In this document: positions 48,224-58,570 of the stretch, piece after piece
How positions within the stretch are numbered: the stretch's first letter is position 1
Layout of the letters: each line of letters starts with the position of its first letter
NCBI GenBank assembly: GCA_028292505.1
Contig: JAQGMF010000053.1
Span: 50,466 to 114,465 of the forward strand
From: Rhodocyclales bacterium
Lineage (GTDB): Bacteria > Pseudomonadota > Gammaproteobacteria > Burkholderiales > Rhodocyclaceae
Direction of reading: 5' to 3'
DNA length: 64,000 bases
Translations under genes and position numbers: made by a program
Notes under the pieces: generated by a model
The model's database searches: none
Told to the model about the DNA's origin: nothing
What the model saw: only the letters and a program-made list of their open reading frames with translations

Positions 48224-49708
48224 ATGAGCCGCGAAGTCTTGCTGCTTGTAGACGCGCTGTCGCGTGAAAAGAATGTGGCCAAGGAAACCGTGTTTCTGGC
48301 CATGGAAATGGCTTTGGCTGCTGCGACGAAGAAGCGTGTCAATGACGAGGCCGATGTGCGTGTGTCCATCGACCGCGAAACCGGTGTGTACGAATCTTTC
48401 CGCCGCTGGGTGGTGATGATTGACGCCGAAGTGCAGAACGACGAGGCCGAAATGGGCATCATCGACGCACGCGAAGATTATCCCGACATCCAGGTTGGCG
48501 ACTACGTTGAAGAGCCGTTGGAGCCGATCGACTTCGGTCGCATCGGCGCGCAGGCGGCCAAGCAGGTGATCTTGCAGAAGATCCGCGATGCCGAGCGCGA
48601 GCAGATTCTCAATGACTTCCTGGAGCGTGGCGAACATCTTGTCACCGGTTCCGTGAAGCGCATGGAGCGTGGCAATGCCATCGTCGAAGCGGGTCGTCTC
48701 GAAGCGGTGCTGCCGCGCGACCAGCAGATTCCGAAAGAGAATCTACGCGTCGGCGACCGTGTCCGCGCTTATCTATTACGCATAGACCGCAACGCGCGTG
48801 GCCCGCAACTGGTGCTGTCGCGTAGTGCCCCTGAATTCATCTCGCAGCTCTTTGAACTCGAAGTGCCGGAGATCGAAGACGGCTTGTTGGAAATTAAGGC
48901 GGCCGCGCGTGATCCCGGCCTGCGTGCCAAGATTGCCGTGAAATCGAATGACCCGCGTATCGATCCGATCGGTACCTGTGTCGGTCTGCGCGGTTCGCGT
49001 GTCACGGCCGTGCGCAACGAGCTCGGCGGCGAGAACGTCGATATCGTGCTGTGGTCTGCCGATTCGGCACAGTTCGTCATCAGCGCCCTGGCGCCGGCCG
49101 AAGTCAGCTCCATCGTCGTCGATGAAGAAACGCACACGATGGACGTGGTGGTCGATGAAGGTAACCTCGCCATGGCCATCGGTCGTGGCGGCCAGAACGT
49201 GAAACTCGCTTCCGAACTCACTGGCTGGAACATCAATCTGATGACCGAAACCGCCGCTGCCGAACGCAGCGAGGTGGAACAAGGTCGTCTGCGCCGGATA
49301 TTCTGCGAGAAGCTGGACGTCGATGAAGAAGTTGCCGACATTCTGATCGAGGAAGGTTTTTCCTCGCTCGAAGAAATCGCCTACGTGCCAATTTCCGAAA
49401 TGCTGGAAATCGAAGCGTTCGATGAAGGTACAGTCAATGAATTGCGTCAGCGGGCGCGTAATGTGCTGCTGACCGAAGCCATCGTCAACGAAGAACAGCT
49501 TGAAGGCGTTGCAGATGATTTGTTGAACCTTGAAGGCATGGACAAGCCGCTCGCCGCCAAGCTCGCCGCACAGGGCGTGAAGACACGCGATGATCTGGCG
49601 GACCTGGCGGTGGACGAGCTGACCGAGATGACGGAGCTCGACGAATCGAGTGCGAAGGATCTGATCACCAAGGCGCGCGCGCATTGGTTTGAGCAAGCGG
49701 GGGAGTAG
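48224..49708 (+). CDS. nusA: Transcription termination/antitermination factor NusA
   Basis: 494-residue factor that binds RNA polymerase and nascent RNA. The N-terminal RNAP-binding domain is at about 1-125, S1 at about 135-200 (GERLVTGSVK-like [20 protein letters not shown]), KH1 and KH2 at about 230-350 ([34 protein letters not shown]), and two C-terminal acidic repeats at about 365-490 ([34 protein letters not shown]). Typical length. GAGGAGTTAAGCA precedes ATG. Second gene of the operon. Confidence 0.98.
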   Translation: MSREVLLLVDALSREKNVAKETVFLAMEMALAAATKKRVNDEADVRVSIDRETGVYESFRRWVVMIDAEVQNDEAEMGIIDAREDYPDIQVGDYVEEPLEPIDFGRIGAQAAKQVILQKIRDAEREQILNDFLERGEHLVTGSVKRMERGNAIVEAGRLEAVLPRDQQIPKENLRVGDRVRAYLLRIDRNARGPQLVLSRSAPEFISQLFELEVPEIEDGLLEIKAAARDPGLRAKIAVKSNDPRIDPIGTCVGLRGSRVTAVRNELGGENVDIVLWSADSAQFVISALAPAEVSSIVVDEETHTMDVVVDEGNLAMAIGRGGQNVKLASELTGWNINLMTETAAAERSEVEQGRLRRIFCEKLDVDEEVADILIEEGFSSLEEIAYVPISEMLEIEAFDEGTVNELRQRARNVLLTEAIVNEEQLEGVADDLLNLEGMDKPLAAKLAAQGVKTRDDLADLAVDELTEMTELDESSAKDLITKARAHWFEQAGE

Positions 49709-49714
49709 GACACG

Positions 49715-52438
49715 ATGGCAGAAATGAGCGTGGCGGATTTCGCCACGGAACTGAAAATGCCGGCTTCTGCGCTGCTTGAACAGCTTCAGAAGGCTGGCGT
49801 TACGAAGTCGACGCTGAGCGACGGAGTGAGCGAGCATGACAAGACACGTCTGCTCGATTACCTGCGCCGCTCGCATGGCGACACCGCGCCCAAGTCCAAG
49901 ATCACGCTGACGCGCAAGCAGACCAGCGAGATCAAGGCAACGGACGCCACCGGCAAAGCTCGCACCGTCCAGGTCGAGGTGCGCAAGAAGCGCGTCTTCG
50001 TCAAGCGCGACGATGCCGATGCCGTGGCCGAAAACGCCGTCGCCGAGCCTGAAGAGCAGATCCTCGCCGCGCCGGAAATCGAGCCGGTCGTTGAGCCAGT
50101 TGTAGAGCCTGTGGCGCAAGTCGCTGTGGCTGAGCCGGAACCGGAGCCGGAAATCGAGCCGGTAGCCGAAGCCGAATCTGCAGAACCCGAAGTTGTGGCT
50201 GAAGTGTCGAGCACAGGAGTACCTGCTGCCGGCGAAACGAAGTTGACGGCACGTCAGCGAGCCGATCGCAGCCATGCCGAACTCATGACGCGTCAGGCCG
50301 CCGAGGTCAAGACCAAGCTGGCGCGCGAAGCGGCCCGCAAGGCGGCTGAAGAAGCACGCAAGCTCGAAGAAGAGCGCCTCAAGGCCGAACAGGAAAAAGC
50401 CAGCCTTGCCGCTGCTGCAGCGGCTGCTGCCGTCAAGCCTGAAGGCAAGGTCGGCACGCTGCACAAGCCCGCCAAGGGCGATGAGAAGCCGAAGAAGGCG
50501 CAAGCGCCGGATCGCAATGCCAAGCAGCAACCCGAAGACAACAAGCGTCGCACCATCAAGACACGCGGCGACACCAATGCCGGCGCAGGCTGGCGCGGTG
50601 GTCCTCGTGGCGGCGGTGGTGGCAATCGCCATGGCAAGCAGTCGCAGGAGCAGACAAACTTTCAGGCACCGACCGAAGCGATCGTGCGTGAAGTGCATGT
50701 GCCCGAGACCATCTCGGTCTCCGACCTGGCGCACAAGATGTCGGTCAAGGCCGCCGAGCTGATCAAGAAGATGATGATGATGGGTCAGATGGTGACCATC
50801 AATCAGGTGCTGGACCAGGAAACTGCGATGATTCTCGTCGAGGAACTGGGCCATACCGCGGTGCCTGCCAAGCTGGACGATCCTGAAGCCTTCCTCGAAA
50901 CCGGCGAAGAACACAAGGACGTAATACTGGAGCCGCGTGCGCCTGTCGTGACCGTCATGGGCCACGTCGATCACGGCAAGACCTCGTTGCTCGATTACAT
51001 TCGTCGCGCCAAGGTTGCTGCTGGCGAAGCGGGTGGTATCACGCAGCACATCGGCGCGTATCACGTCGAGACCAGTCGCGGCATGATCTCCTTCCTCGAC
51101 ACGCCGGGTCACGAGGCCTTCACGGCCATGCGTGCGCGCGGCGCGAAGGCGACCGACATTGTTATTCTGGTGGTGGCTGCCGATGACGGCGTCATGCCGC
51201 AGACGAAGGAAGCGATTCACCACGCGAAGGCTGCGGGTGTGCCCATCGTCGTGGCGATCAACAAGATCGACAAGCCGGATTCGAACCCCGAGCGCGTCAA
51301 GCAGGAGCTCGTTGCCGAAGGCGTTATCCCGGAAGAATACGGCGGCGACGCCATGTTCATGCCAGTGTCGGCGAAGACCGGTGCGGGTATCGACCAGTTG
51401 CTCGAAGCCCTCCTGTTGCAGGCCGAAGTGCTGCAACTGACGGCAGCGAAAGATGCTCCTGCCAAGGGGCTCATCATCGAAGCACGTCTCGACAAGGGAC
51501 GTGGTCCGGTGGCGACGATGCTGGTGCAGAGCGGCACGCTCAAGCGCGGTGACGTGATACTTGCTGGTGCAACTTTCGGTCGCATCCGGGCAATGCTCGA
51601 TGAGAACGGCAAATCCATCGCCGAAGCAGGCCCGTCGATTCCAGTCGAGATTCTCGGTCTGTCGGACGTGCCGGGTGCTGGTGACGAAGTCATGAGCATT
51701 GCCGACGAGCGCCGCGCGCGTGAAATCGCGCTGTTCCGTCAAGGCAAGTTCCGCGACGTGAAGCTGGCCAAGCAGCAGGCCGCCAAGCTCGAATCCATCA
51801 TGGATCAGATGAAGGAAGGCGAAGTCAAATCGCTGGCCCTCATCGTCAAGGCCGACGTGCAAGGTTCGCAGGAAGCATTGGTGCAGTCGCTGTCCAAGCT
51901 CTCCAACGAAGAAGTGCGCGTCAAGGTCATCCACGGTGCGGTGGGCGCGATCTCCGAGTCCGACGTCAATCTGGCGCAGGCTTCGGGCGCGGTCATCATC
52001 GGCTTCAATACGCGCGCCGATGCCAACGCGCGCAAGCTGGCCGAGAACTTCGGTGTCGACATCCGTTACTACAACATCATTTATGACGCTGTAGATGAAG
52101 TGAAGGCCGCGCTGTCGGGCATGCTCTCGCCGGAGAAGCGCGAGCAGATCATCGGCATGGTCGAAGTGCGCCAGGTGTTCCGCATCTCCAAGATCGGTAC
52201 GATCGCGGGTTGCTACGTGCTCGAAGGGCTTATCAAGCGGACTTCGCTGGTACGTGTGCTGCGCGACAATGTCGTCATCCATACGGGCGAGCTCGATTCG
52301 CTCAAGCGCTTCAAGGACGACGCCAAGGAAGTGCGTGCCAACTTCGAGTGCGGTCTGTCGATCAAGAACTTCAACGACATCAACGAGGGCGACCAACTGG
52401 AAGTCTTCGAGATTCAAGAGATCGCACGTACGCTGTGA
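49715..52438 (+). CDS. infB: Translation initiation factor IF-2
   Basis: 907-residue GTPase that delivers initiator tRNA to the 30S subunit. N-terminal IF2N segments ([22 protein letters not shown]) are followed by a long Ala/Glu/Pro/Lys linker (about 100-310). The G domain has G1 [17 protein letters not shown] at about 414-430, DTPGHEAF, and NKIDKPD, then domains II-IV ([10 protein letters not shown] and [15 protein letters not shown] near the end). Length is normal for betaproteobacteria. It starts 6 bases after nusA. The GTPase core is conserved and complete. Confidence 0.98.
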   Translation: MAEMSVADFATELKMPASALLEQLQKAGVTKSTLSDGVSEHDKTRLLDYLRRSHGDTAPKSKITLTRKQTSEIKATDATGKARTVQVEVRKKRVFVKRDDADAVAENAVAEPEEQILAAPEIEPVVEPVVEPVAQVAVAEPEPEPEIEPVAEAESAEPEVVAEVSSTGVPAAGETKLTARQRADRSHAELMTRQAAEVKTKLAREAARKAAEEARKLEEERLKAEQEKASLAAAAAAAAVKPEGKVGTLHKPAKGDEKPKKAQAPDRNAKQQPEDNKRRTIKTRGDTNAGAGWRGGPRGGGGGNRHGKQSQEQTNFQAPTEAIVREVHVPETISVSDLAHKMSVKAAELIKKMMMMGQMVTINQVLDQETAMILVEELGHTAVPAKLDDPEAFLETGEEHKDVILEPRAPVVTVMGHVDHGKTSLLDYIRRAKVAAGEAGGITQHIGAYHVETSRGMISFLDTPGHEAFTAMRARGAKATDIVILVVAADDGVMPQTKEAIHHAKAAGVPIVVAINKIDKPDSNPERVKQELVAEGVIPEEYGGDAMFMPVSAKTGAGIDQLLEALLLQAEVLQLTAAKDAPAKGLIIEARLDKGRGPVATMLVQSGTLKRGDVILAGATFGRIRAMLDENGKSIAEAGPSIPVEILGLSDVPGAGDEVMSIADERRAREIALFRQGKFRDVKLAKQQAAKLESIMDQMKEGEVKSLALIVKADVQGSQEALVQSLSKLSNEEVRVKVIHGAVGAISESDVNLAQASGAVIIGFNTRADANARKLAENFGVDIRYYNIIYDAVDEVKAALSGMLSPEKREQIIGMVEVRQVFRISKIGTIAGCYVLEGLIKRTSLVRVLRDNVVIHTGELDSLKRFKDDAKEVRANFECGLSIKNFNDINEGDQLEVFEIQEIARTL

Positions 52439-52452
52439 GCATTTTTTTAATG

Positions 52453-52541
52453 CCGTCATTCCCGCGAAAGCGGGAATCCACTTCTACGCGATAAGCGAGC
52501 TTGTACAGTAAGGTGGATTCCCGCTTTCGCGGGAATGACGG
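52453..52541. repeat. MITE-like element with perfect inverted ends
   Basis: 89 bases. CCGTCATTCCCGCGAAAGCG and 9 further bases at the left end are mirrored exactly at the right end (29-base inverted repeat), between infB and rbfA. It is the same family and length class as 38680-38767. Its hairpin would lie in the operon transcript. Confidence 0.88.
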
Positions 52542-52626
52542 AGCTTTCAGGATATTGTCGCGGTGAAACAGTAACGGGCCTTGAACAGGCCCGTTACTGT
52601 TTGTAACACCTTAGAAAGAGGCTCTT

Positions 52627-53010
52627 ATGCCAAAAGACTATTCAAGAAGTTCGCGTGTCGTCGAGCAGATCAAGCGCGAGCTTGCCGAGCTGATCCGCCT
52701 CGAAGTGAAGGATCCGCGCGTCGGTTTCATCACCATCACGGGCGTGGAGATCACCGCCGATTATGCGCACGCCAAGGTGTTTTTCTCTTCCCTCAAGGGA
52801 CAGGAAGGCGTGGAAGAAATCCAGGAAGGCCTGCGCCGCGCCAGCAGTTTCCTGCGGCGCGAACTGGGCCGCCGCGTGCGTATTCACACCACACCCGAGC
52901 TGCATTTCGTCTATGACAATTCCATAGAAGAAGGATCGCGTTTGTCGGCATTGATCGACAAGGCGATGGCCGATACGTCCGCTGAGGACGATGCGGAAGC
53001 GGCAGACTGA
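52627..53010 (+). CDS. rbfA: Ribosome-binding factor A
   Basis: 127-residue KH-like factor for late 30S maturation and cold adaptation. MPKDYSRSSRVVEQIKRELAEL, then VTITGVEITADYAHAKVFFS-like ITITGVEITADYAHAKVFFS and RVRIHTTPELHFVYDNSIEEG are family hallmarks. A MITE-like repeat separates it from infB by about 190 bases; still co-oriented and probably cotranscribed. AGAAAGAGGCTCTT precedes the start. Confidence 0.97.
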   Translation: MPKDYSRSSRVVEQIKRELAELIRLEVKDPRVGFITITGVEITADYAHAKVFFSSLKGQEGVEEIQEGLRRASSFLRRELGRRVRIHTTPELHFVYDNSIEEGSRLSALIDKAMADTSAEDDAEAAD

Positions 53011-53027
53011 AGCGTGACGAAGGTCCG

Positions 53028-53975
53028 ATGAATCAGGCAGCTCCTCGCAAGAAGTGGCAGCTCATCGACGGTGTGCTGCTGCTCGACAAGCCCGCCGGCA
53101 TGACCTCCAATGCCGCGCTGCAAGCGGTGCGGCGGCTGCATTCGGCTGCCAAAGCCGGGCACACGGGCACCCTCGACCCGATGGCGACGGGTCTGTTGCC
53201 GGTGCTGTTCGGCGAGGCGACGAAGTTTTCCCACATGCTGCTCGATGCCGACAAGACCTATCGCGCCACGCTGCGTCTGGGCGTCAATACCAGCACGGCC
53301 GATGCCGAAGGCGAAGTCGTGCGCGAACGTACGGTGGGCTGCTCGGAGACCGAAGTGCAAGCCGCGTGTGCGCGCTTTCTAGGTGAGATCGAGCAAGTGC
53401 CGCCGATGTATTCGGCGCTCAAGCACGAGGGGCGTGCACTTTACGACTATGCACGCCAGGGCATCGAGATCGCGCGTGAAGCGCGCAAGGTCACGATTCA
53501 CGAACTCGAAGTGGAGCGCATCAGCCTTCCAGATGTCGAGCTGCGTGTTCGTTGCAGTAAGGGGACCTATATTCGCACACTGGCCGAAGACATCGGCGAG
53601 GTGTTGGGTTGTGGCGCTCACCTGACGGTTTTGCGCCGTCTGGCGACCGGGCCGCTGAGTCTCGCATCGGCCGTGACGCTGGATGCATTGGCCGGACTTG
53701 AAGAAAGCGCACGTGTTGCTCGTTTGCTGCCAGCGGATAGCTTGCTTGCGCATCTGCCATCGCTGTTTTTGGCCGGAGCGCTCGAAGCGCGTTTCTCGCA
53801 TGGCAATGCTGTCTCTTGTGCCGATATGACGAACGCCCCATGCGGCGAGGTTCGCGTCTATGGGGCTGCATCATTCATGGGCTTAGGCCGTATTGATGAT
53901 GACGGCATATTGCATGCAGTCAGACTGGTGTCGACTTTGCACACGGACAAAGCCGCAGGCTCGGTCGAAGTTTGA
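53028..53975 (+). CDS. truB: tRNA pseudouridine(55) synthase TruB
   Basis: 315-residue enzyme that makes pseudouridine 55 in the T-arm of tRNA. The catalytic motif GTLDPMATGLLPVLFGEATK (about 46-65) contains the Asp. DGVLLLDKPAGMTSNAAL at the N-terminus and YDYARQGIEIAREARKVTIH are conserved. The C-terminal PUA-like domain is short. 17 bases after rbfA; last gene of the operon. A REP pair and a bidirectional terminator follow. Confidence 0.97.
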   Translation: MNQAAPRKKWQLIDGVLLLDKPAGMTSNAALQAVRRLHSAAKAGHTGTLDPMATGLLPVLFGEATKFSHMLLDADKTYRATLRLGVNTSTADAEGEVVRERTVGCSETEVQAACARFLGEIEQVPPMYSALKHEGRALYDYARQGIEIAREARKVTIHELEVERISLPDVELRVRCSKGTYIRTLAEDIGEVLGCGAHLTVLRRLATGPLSLASAVTLDALAGLEESARVARLLPADSLLAHLPSLFLAGALEARFSHGNAVSCADMTNAPCGEVRVYGAASFMGLGRIDDDGILHAVRLVSTLHTDKAAGSVEV

Positions 53976-53981
53976 TTTTCT

Positions 53982-54066
53982 TGTAGGGTGCCAGTGAGCA
54001 AAGCGAACTGCACCATTCGCTCCGTCGCCATGTGGTGCAGTTCGCTTTGCTCACTACACCCTACGT
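53982..54066. repeat. REP pair, GTAGGG family
   Basis: TGTAGGGTG-cc-AGTGAGCAAAGCGAACTGCACC is mirrored as GGTGCAGTTCGCTTTGCTCACT-a-CACCCTACG, giving an 85-base hairpin directly after truB. Confidence 0.82.
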
Positions 54067-54116
54067 CGGATAAAACATATTCAAATTGCATCGAGCCCGC
54101 TCAAGACTACAGATCA

Positions 54117-54149
54117 AAAAAAGCCCCGCATCGCGGGGCTTCTTGTTTG
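54117..54149. terminator. Bidirectional terminator between truB and rne
   Basis: Stem AAGCCCCGC / GCGGGGCTT (54122-54130, 54134-54142) with an ATC loop, T-rich on plus and a run of A on the left (T run for the minus strand). Serves truB and the convergent rne. Confidence 0.85.
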
Positions 54150-54182
54150 GCTGAGTCAATATTCAAATGCGCTAACGAGCGC

Positions 54183-56900
54183 CTATGAACGTGTCTCCAC
54201 TTGCTGCAAGGGTTCATCCTGTGCCGGTACCACGGCAGGCCGCGTGCGCTGGCGTCGTGCGGGCGCAGTTTGCTCGCGCTCCGCTTGTACGGGCACAGGC
54301 TTGGCCGCACCCGGCGCAGTCTCGACCATTTCCAGACTGCTATCGGCGAGGATGGCTGAGAGGTCAATCGGTGCGCTTGCGACAGGTGATGCGGCGCGCG
54401 GCGTCGTTTCTGCAGGCGTCGCCATTTCTTGTTTGGCTTCGGGTGCCGCATATTCCACGTGGGCGAGTGCCTGTTCTACGACGGGCGCTGGCTCGGCTAC
54501 AGGTGCCGCAGCGACAGGTGCAGGTGCTTCTACCGCAGGCATCGTTGCGACCGGCTCGGCGACCGCGAAGCCGAGTTCCTGTTGCATGGCCGGCGCGACG
54601 CTCTCCGCTACAGTGCTTGCCACCATGCCTTCGTTTTCGGCAGTCGATATGCCATCCGCATCATACGCGTCGTTGGCATTGGCCGCAGCGCTTTGATCGC
54701 CTTCTCCGCGACCGCGACCACCGCGGCCACGACGATTGCGACGACGACTGCCATCGCGTTCGCCGTTTAGCGCGGGAGTGCCTTCGGCGTTCGGCGTGCT
54801 ACTGGCGATTTGTTCGCCTTCGCCGATAGCTACAGCCGGTATTTGCTCGCGTGGTTCACGCGGCTCTCTGGGCTCACGCGGCTCGCGTGGCGGACGTTCG
54901 CGGCGCGGTTTCTGCGCCGCCGGTTGGGCCTCGTTGACTTCGCTTTCCGGAGCGTTCTCGGTGCGGCCCTTGGCCTTGTCGGCATTGCCCTGACGACCGC
55001 CGCGTTCCTTGCGATCCTCGCGTGGTGCGCGCTCTTCGCGTGGTGCACGTTCTTCACCGCGTGGCTTGCGATCTTCGCGCGGCTTGCTTTGCGCGTCACG
55101 GGGCTTGCGTTCGCCATCGCGGCGGCGCGAGTTGTCACGACGAGCATTGTCGCTGCTTGGTTTGGTCGGAGCGACGGGTGTCGGCGTTGCTTCTGCGCCG
55201 CCACTGAGCCACGCCACGAAGCGCGCGAACAGGCCCTTGGATGGCTTAGCGGCTTCCTGTGCGGCGGGGCGCTCCACGATGGGCGCAGCGGCGCCGGTAG
55301 TGATGCTCTTGATAGCAGCTTCCTGGCGGCCGACCTTGGCTTCGAGGTTGGCGGACGGCGGCGTGTAGCTCGGCTCGGTCGGCGCGGCTGCCATGCGATA
55401 GCTCGGCAGGGAGATTTCTTCCAGGTTTAACTGATCATGACGCAGGCGGACGATTTCGTGCTGCGGCGTCTCGAGATGACGATTGGGTATGATCAGCAGA
55501 TTCACCTTGTGGCGCAGCTCGATCTTGGCGATATCGTCGCGCTTCTCGTTGAGCAGGAAAGTAGCGACATCTACCGGCACTTGCGTGTGCAGAGCGCCCG
55601 TATTTTCCTTCATCGATTCTTCTTCGAGAATGCGCAGGATGTGCAGCGCGGCCGACTCGGTCGAGCGGATGTGGCCGGTGCCGGTACAACGCGGGCAGGT
55701 GATGTAGCTGGTTTCGGCGAGGGCCGGACGCAGGCGCTGGCGTGACAGTTCGAGCAGGCCGAAGCGACTGATCTTGCCGGTCTGCACACGTGCGCGGTCG
55801 AAGCGCAGGGCATCGCGCAGGCGGTTCTCGACCTCGCGCTGATTGCGCGCATTGTCCATGTCGATGAAGTCGATGACGATCAGGCCACCCAGATCGCGTA
55901 GGCGCAACTGGCGGGCGATTTCGTCGGCAGCTTCGCTGTTGGTGCGCAGCGCAGTTTCTTCGATGTCGCTGCCCTTGGTGGCGCGGCCGGAGTTGACGTC
56001 GACCGACACGAGTGCTTCGGTGTGATCGATGACAATGGCACCGCCCGAAGGCAGTGTCACCTGGCGCGAATATGCCGATTCAATTTGATGCTCGATCTGG
56101 AAGCGCGAGAATAGCGGCACGTCGTCGCGATAACGTTTTACGCGATTGACATTTGCCGGCATTACGTGGGCCATGAACTGACGGGCCTGCTCGTAAATCT
56201 CGTCGGTGTCGATGAGAATTTCGCCGATGTCAGGCTGGAAGTAATCGCGGATGGCGCGAATCACCAGACTGCCTTCCTGGTAGATCAGGAAAGCGCCCGA
56301 TTGCGACTTGGCCGCGCCGTCGATGGCGGTCCATAGTTGCATCAAGTAGTTCAGGTCCCACTGCAATTCTTCGGCAGCATGGCCGATGGCCGCAGTGCGG
56401 GCGATGAGGCTCATGCCGTTGGGCACTTCGAGCGAGTCCATCGCCTCGCGCAGCTCGGCGCGGTCGTCACCCTCGATGCGGCGCGATACGCCACCGCCGC
56501 GTGGATTGTTGGGCATCAGGACCAGGTAGCGGCCGGCCAGCGAGACGTAGGTGGTGAGCGCCGCGCCCTTGTTGCCGCGTTCGTCCTTTTCCACCTGGAT
56601 GATGATTTCCTGGCCTTCGCGCAGCGCTTCCTTGATGGTCGCGGTGGAGGCGTTGACGCCTTCGCGGAAGAAGGAGCGCGAGACTTCCTTGAAAGGCAGG
56701 AAGCCGTGGCGCTCTGCGCCGTAATCGACAAAGGCGGCTTCGAGGCTGGGCTCGATGCGGGTGATGATGCCCTTGTAGATGTTGCTCTTGCGTTGTTCCT
56801 TGGCGGCCGATTCGATGTCGAGGTCGATCAGCTTCTGACCATCGACAATGGCGACGCGCAGTTCTTCGGCCTGCGTCGCGTTGAAAAGCATGCGTTTCAT
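54183..56900 (-). CDS. rne: Ribonuclease E
   Basis: 905-residue endoribonuclease and scaffold of the RNA degradosome. The N-terminal catalytic half has the RNase H-like start (MKRMLFNATQAEELRVAIVDG), an S1 domain (about 40-120), the DNase I-like subdomain with metal Asps in VSVDVNSGRATKG and VIDFIDMDN, and the zinc-link CPRCTGTGHIRS. The C-terminal half (from about residue 500) is disordered, with Arg/Glu-rich tracts and repeated PREPRE-like units, the betaproteobacterial scaffold region. The ATG at 56900 is chosen because the family start MKRML follows and GGGAGAACC precedes it; the frame is open to 56936. Divergent from rluC with a long leader, as expected for an autoregulated rne. Confidence 0.97.
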   Translation of the reverse strand: MKRMLFNATQAEELRVAIVDGQKLIDLDIESAAKEQRKSNIYKGIITRIEPSLEAAFVDYGAERHGFLPFKEVSRSFFREGVNASTATIKEALREGQEIIIQVEKDERGNKGAALTTYVSLAGRYLVLMPNNPRGGGVSRRIEGDDRAELREAMDSLEVPNGMSLIARTAAIGHAAEELQWDLNYLMQLWTAIDGAAKSQSGAFLIYQEGSLVIRAIRDYFQPDIGEILIDTDEIYEQARQFMAHVMPANVNRVKRYRDDVPLFSRFQIEHQIESAYSRQVTLPSGGAIVIDHTEALVSVDVNSGRATKGSDIEETALRTNSEAADEIARQLRLRDLGGLIVIDFIDMDNARNQREVENRLRDALRFDRARVQTGKISRFGLLELSRQRLRPALAETSYITCPRCTGTGHIRSTESAALHILRILEEESMKENTGALHTQVPVDVATFLLNEKRDDIAKIELRHKVNLLIIPNRHLETPQHEIVRLRHDQLNLEEISLPSYRMAAAPTEPSYTPPSANLEAKVGRQEAAIKSITTGAAAPIVERPAAQEAAKPSKGLFARFVAWLSGGAEATPTPVAPTKPSSDNARRDNSRRRDGERKPRDAQSKPREDRKPRGEERAPREERAPREDRKERGGRQGNADKAKGRTENAPESEVNEAQPAAQKPRRERPPREPREPREPREPREQIPAVAIGEGEQIASSTPNAEGTPALNGERDGSRRRNRRGRGGRGRGEGDQSAAANANDAYDADGISTAENEGMVASTVAESVAPAMQQELGFAVAEPVATMPAVEAPAPVAAAPVAEPAPVVEQALAHVEYAAPEAKQEMATPAETTPRAASPVASAPIDLSAILADSSLEMVETAPGAAKPVPVQAEREQTAPARRQRTRPAVVPAQDEPLQQVETRS

Positions 56901-57547
56901 TTTGGTTCTCCCGCGCGCGAGCGGGCAGAACAACACACCGACCGCTACCTTTCAGGCAGCGGCCTGATTACTCAGAATGTCGGAAACCTTGTGTTCGTCA
57001 TTATCTGGTGCAATCGGGTGAATCGGTTTGTCTCAAACTACGTCCGGACTTTGCGGCTGTGCCAGCGAGGTCCGGAGCGTTTTGTGTATTCTGCGACGCG
57101 CGCTCGTTATGGTGTTTCTATTCAATCAAACACGTGAATCCACGTGGTTTGGCATGGTCTGACATGTACTCTTGCTATAACATCGCGAACTTTTGGCCGC
57201 GGCGATAGCAGTCTTCAGTCTTGTCTTTCCAGCATGGTCGGCTGGGTGGCAGTCCTTGAACCGGCTCTTCATGCCTGCATGTCGGCAGGCGCAAAGACAC
57301 AACAGCGGAGGCAGGCGCGGGAGCCTTGTGCAAAGCGACGCGTACTCAGGAGAACCGTTAGCCTGACTGCTGCGAGACAACAAGGTCTCTTTGGAAACCC
57401 TTATCATCGGACTGGCGCAGCGCCGGTCGGCTCCGGGGCACGTGTATCGGCACACAGGATTCCGCCTCTGTATCGCCCCGGTGGGGCTCAGACGGACAGC
57501 GCACCGGACGTTTGTCCGGAAAAACAGTTGCAGTATATGGGAAGAAC
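56901..57547. other. rne/rluC divergent intergenic region
   Basis: About 650 bases. In this order it should hold the promoter and the long 5' leader of rne, through which RNase E normally controls its own mRNA, and the rluC promoter. No small gene with convincing features was found and no defined riboswitch is recognised. Confidence 0.5.
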
Positions 57548-58570
57548 GTGACTTTAAGCAAAGCAGCATTGGCCGGGCCTGCCAACGGCCCTTCCGTCCG
57601 CCGGATGGTGGCGGGGGAAGAAGATGCCGGGCAGCGTATCGACAACTTTTTGCTGCGCGAGTGCAAGGGCGTGCCGAAGAGTCACATCTACCGCATTCTG
57701 CGCAGCGGTGAAGTACGCGTGAACGGTGGCCGCATTAACCAGACCTATCGCATCCAGGCCGGCGACGAGTTGCGCATTCCGCCGATGCGTCTGGCGGTGA
57801 AGCAGGACAGCACGGCGGCTGCGGTCGCTGTCGCTTCGAAAACGCCGCCGCGCGATTTCGACATCGTCTTCGAAGACGATTCGCTGCTGGTCATCGACAA
57901 ACCCGCCGGACTGGCCGTGCATGGCGGCAGCGGCGTGAGTTTCGGCGTCATCGAACAACTGCGTGCGCAACGACCCGAAGCGCGTTTCCTCGAACTCGCG
58001 CATCGCCTGGATCGCGAAACCTCCGGGCTGCTCATCATCGGCAAGCGTCGTGCCGCACTCAACAACGTGCAGGACCAGATGCGCGCCGGCAAGATCGAGA
58101 AGCGCTACCTCACGATGGTGAACGGGCGCTGGATGAATCCGCTGCAGCACGTAAAACTCTCTTTGCATAAATATCTGACAGCCGACGGCGAGCGACGCGT
58201 CAGCGTCAATGCCGAAGGCAAGCCCTCGCACAGCATTATGCGTTTGCTAGGGCGCTGGCAACTTGGCGATCAACACTGCAGCCTGCTGGAAGTGGAACTC
58301 AAGACCGGCCGCACGCACCAGATCCGCGTGCATCTGCAGCACCTCGGCTTCCCCTTGCTGGGCGACGACAAGTACGGCGACTTCGCGCTCAACAAGACCT
58401 TGGCGAAGCAAGGCTTGCCGCGCATGTTCCTGCATGCCGCGATACTGCGCTTTCATCATCCGGTGAGCGGCGCGCTTCTGGAACTGCGCTCGCCGCTATC
58501 CGCAGACCTCGACAACTTTCTCGCCTACATCCGGCGCACCTGGCAGCAGGAGTATCAGCACGGTGAATAG
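57548..58570 (+). CDS. rluC: 23S rRNA pseudouridine synthase RluC
   Basis: RluC/RluD-type synthase (positions 955/2504/2580 in E. coli 23S rRNA). An S4 domain (RIDNFLLRECKGVPKSHIYRI) is followed by the catalytic domain with LAHRLDRETSGLLIIGK, where the Asp is the nucleophile, and GRTHQIRVHLQHLGFPLLGDDKYG. The start is uncertain: GTG 57548 with GGGAAG upstream is chosen; TTG 57512 in the same frame is possible. Stop 58570 overlaps the following HAD gene by eight bases. First of rluC, HAD hydrolase, Rieske, S49 peptidase in one direction. Confidence 0.94.
   Translation: MTLSKAALAGPANGPSVRRMVAGEEDAGQRIDNFLLRECKGVPKSHIYRILRSGEVRVNGGRINQTYRIQAGDELRIPPMRLAVKQDSTAAAVAVASKTPPRDFDIVFEDDSLLVIDKPAGLAVHGGSGVSFGVIEQLRAQRPEARFLELAHRLDRETSGLLIIGKRRAALNNVQDQMRAGKIEKRYLTMVNGRWMNPLQHVKLSLHKYLTADGERRVSVNAEGKPSHSIMRLLGRWQLGDQHCSLLEVELKTGRTHQIRVHLQHLGFPLLGDDKYGDFALNKTLAKQGLPRMFLHAAILRFHHPVSGALLELRSPLSADLDNFLAYIRRTWQQEYQHGE

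Noticed and set aside
48776..52459. Very long open frame (about 1,227 codons) on the minus strand across nusA and infB
   Set aside because: It is the antisense shadow of two clearly real genes; its His/Leu/Arg-rich translation matches no family.
56901..57547. Small RNA gene in the rne/rluC spacer
   Set aside because: No clear promoter-terminator pair or conserved structure could be recognised by eye; the rne leader is a sufficient explanation.
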